Shown here in pieces: positions 62,732 through 64,000 of a stretch of DNA of 64,000 bases (position 1 is the stretch's first letter; every line of letters begins with the position of its first letter). The DNA lies in contig CALODM010000031.1 in NCBI GenBank assembly GCA_942492125.1, forward strand, positions 124,001-188,000, written 5' to 3'. The notes beneath the pieces are model-generated. The model was not told where the DNA came from and did not search any database. It was given only the letters and a program-made list of their open reading frames with translations. Source of the DNA: BCD1 sp942492125. GTDB lineage: Bacteria > Bacteroidota > Bacteroidia > Chitinophagales > Saprospiraceae. Both the position numbers and the translations under genes were made by a program.

Positions 62732-63388
62732 TTAATTCAATGAATTAAAGAAGTGAAACAATGCGATCGCTGAAAAACCAAGGGTTACCACCACACAATA
62801 CAATACCCCGAGAAATTTAATAGCCGGAGTGTATTTTGGATGATTAACACCTATGGTCTGGAAAGCAGACTGGAAACCGTGGTAAAGGTGAATACCCAAA
62901 AGGATAAAAGCCACCACATACAAAGCCACATACCAAGGGTTTGAAAAAACCTGTACCAGTAGATCATAATCTGTACCATAAGAACCATGATCGAACTTAA
63001 TCGGAACGAAAAAGTCCTTCATGTGCAGGAACAGAAATAACATGATCAACAATCCGGTATAGATCATACTGCGCGAAGCAAAATTTGAATTTTCTCCAGG
63101 CTTGTTCATGGCGTATTTGACCGGCCTGGCTGCATTGTTTCTGATAGTCAATACAATTCCCATAATAATATGAAAAAGAAAACCTGCGGCCAATACATAT
63201 TGCATTGCCTGTATGAGAGGATTCGTTCCCATAAAGTGAGACCCTGCATTGAATAAGTCCGCACTCACCAGGGAGAACGAATTCACCAATAAGTGGACCG
63301 CAATAAAGGAAACGAGAAACAGACCGGTAATCCCCATTAGGAATTTTCTCCCGATCGAAGATGAAGTAAAATTGGAAAACCAACCCAT
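62732..63388 (-). CDS. sdhC: Succinate dehydrogenase cytochrome b subunit
   Basis: The likely start is the ATG at 63386-63388 (MGWFSNFTSSSIGRKFLMGI), giving about 218 aa; the frame to 63463 runs over the promoter. The protein has five membrane helices of the b558 family that anchor SdhAB and hold two hemes. Candidate axial histidines are in IAVHLLVNS, FLFHIIMGI, LFLHMKDFF and LGIHLYHGFQ. No separate sdhD exists in this type. It is the first gene of sdhCAB, behind the promoter at 63461-63491. Confidence 0.92.
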   Translation of the reverse strand: MGWFSNFTSSSIGRKFLMGITGLFLVSFIAVHLLVNSFSLVSADLFNAGSHFMGTNPLIQAMQYVLAAGFLFHIIMGIVLTIRNNAARPVKYAMNKPGENSNFASRSMIYTGLLIMLFLFLHMKDFFVPIKFDHGSYGTDYDLLVQVFSNPWYVALYVVAFILLGIHLYHGFQSAFQTIGVNHPKYTPAIKFLGVLYCVVVTLGFSAIALFHFFNSLN

Positions 63389-63460
63389 GTTTAAATGTTT
63401 TATTTTACGTTTTGCTGCCAACTGAAACCTATAAAATAATAGCTTTTTCCGACAGAGGTA

Positions 63461-63491
63461 CAAAAGTAGGTTTCATTGGCCACATGACCAA
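63461..63491 (-). promoter_or_regulatory. Predicted promoter of sdhCAB (TTG-N20-TACTTTTG)
   Basis: On the minus strand, TTG (63489-63491) and TACTTTTG (63461-63468) are 20 bp apart. The -7 box is an exact TAnnTTTG match. It lies 73 bp upstream of the sdhC ATG and excludes the longer sdhC frame. Confidence 0.6.
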
Positions 63492-63766
63492 CAATAGGTC
63501 TGACTACACTGGTAATTTAGAATTATTCTCAATAATGTTTTTTGTCTTGCTGCTGACAGGCTTTTTTTCAGCTGCCAATTGACAATCCAATAAAACTAAT
63601 TATTTCTATATTGAGTTAAATATCAAAACTTTGCTGATACTTCAAGTAAATGATCCTCAAAGGAAAACTTTTCAAGTATCGAACCTATCTTTAACGCGTT
63701 TAAAGATAGTTATAACAAAACATCTTATTTTCAAAAAAAGTTGAAACGCTAAAACACACTTTCATC
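63469..63766. other. Spacer between sdhC and the lamin-tail gene
   Basis: No gene is seen in these roughly 300 bp. Besides the sdh promoter at the left edge, the right part is AT-rich (near 63710-63745) and probably carries the promoter of the following gene. A CTGACAGGCTTTTTTTC string at 63554 resembles the right arm of the terminator at 48498 but has no left arm here. Confidence 0.35.
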
Positions 63767-64000
63767 ATGTTTAAGAAACTTATTCCCTTCTCCGCTATTG
63801 TTTTCCTCTTAATGCTCACCCAAACCGGTCTGATGGGACAGGTAATCATCAACGAGATCAATTATCACTCTGCAGATGATTTCGATACCAAAGACTGGCT
63901 TGAACTATACAATTCCAGCGACAATACAGTCAACATAGGAGCCTGGTATTTAAAAGATGATAATGAGCTAAACAATTTTTCGTTCCCAGAAGGAACCACT
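63767..64000 (+). CDS. Secreted lamin-tail-domain protein, 3' end outside window
   Basis: The frame starts with the ATG at 63767 and is open to the window edge (78 codons). Residues 1-25 are a signal peptide (FSAIVFLLMLTQTGLMGQ). From residue 26 the sequence VIINEINYHSADDFDTKDWL and then ELYNSSDNTVNIGAWYL is a typical N-terminal half of a lamin tail domain, an Ig-like fold found in many exported Bacteroidota proteins with T9SS signals. The rest of the protein is not visible. Confidence 0.8.
   Translation, partial: MFKKLIPFSAIVFLLMLTQTGLMGQVIINEINYHSADDFDTKDWLELYNSSDNTVNIGAWYLKDDNELNNFSFPEGTT

Noticed and set aside
1..64000. CRISPR arrays, tRNA or rRNA genes, insertion sequences, prophage
   Set aside because: No regular spaced repeats, no tRNA or rRNA signatures and no transposase or phage proteins were recognised on either strand.

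Overview
The window is a piece of a Bacteroidota chromosome, most likely from the Saprospiria/Chitinophagia side of the phylum. The sequence-based reasons are a type IX secretion C-terminal sorting domain, a PorV-family outer-membrane protein, a TonB-dependent receptor with an N-terminal carboxypeptidase-regulatory-like domain, a carbamoyl-phosphate synthase large subunit that lacks the C-terminal allosteric domain, a Bacteroidetes-type GlmU-like protein, zinc-free L31, many lipoprotein signal peptides, several probable TTG starts, and promoters of the TTTG/TTG-N20-TAnnTTTG type. Gene content is mostly chromosomal housekeeping. I see no rRNA, tRNA, CRISPR array, insertion sequence or prophage.

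Layout. 1-5.8 kb: a left-truncated GH3_C/serine-hydrolase fusion, a divergent DacB-type carboxypeptidase and a large T9SS-exported protein. 5.9-13.1 kb: a helical repeat protein, a small membrane protein and three POT peptide transporters in a row. 13.5-16.6 kb: a tightly packed operon (flippase-like, DUF3108, TlpA-like, DUF4230). 16.9-19.1 kb: ruvC, then hit-greA and a GreA paralogue without its coiled-coil tip. 19.1-19.9 kb has no credible gene. 19.9-28.9 kb: porV-like, 1352-aa secreted protein and TonB receptor. 29.7-34.5 kb: lipoprotein, carB, GNAT-like protein. 34.5-37.2 kb: two OprP-like porins. 37.5-44.8 kb: disrupted terC, small lipoprotein, LOG protein, a possibly frameshifted small membrane gene, CoA-disulfide reductase with rhodanese domain, bacterial-type PARG, sorbosone-dehydrogenase-like lipoprotein. 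44.9-52.7 kb: sigma-54 activator without HTH, GH18 chitinase, SDR, second LOG protein, rhodanese lipoprotein, NifX-like protein with a His tail, SH3 lipoprotein, GlmU-like protein. 52.9-59.6 kb: rpmE2 and a tetR-tolC-mfp-RND efflux operon. 59.9-63.4 kb: sdhCAB. The window ends inside a lamin-tail-domain protein.

The most interesting points are: (i) a tip-less GreA paralogue beside greA, together with a terminator-like hairpin inside the greA leader that resembles in layout the attenuator of E. coli greA; (ii) two nearly identical 18-bp sites flanking tetR, good candidates for its operator; (iii) three disrupted reading frames (tolC by an in-frame TGA, terC and a small membrane gene by single-base shifts near T runs), which may be real or may be assembly errors; (iv) a GH3/serine-hydrolase fusion that has lost its whole GH3 catalytic barrel; (v) the PorV/large secreted protein/TonB receptor cluster; and (vi) families of related intergenic hairpins. 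Nothing here is clearly a wholly new system, and functional statements rest on recognised motifs because no database search was possible.
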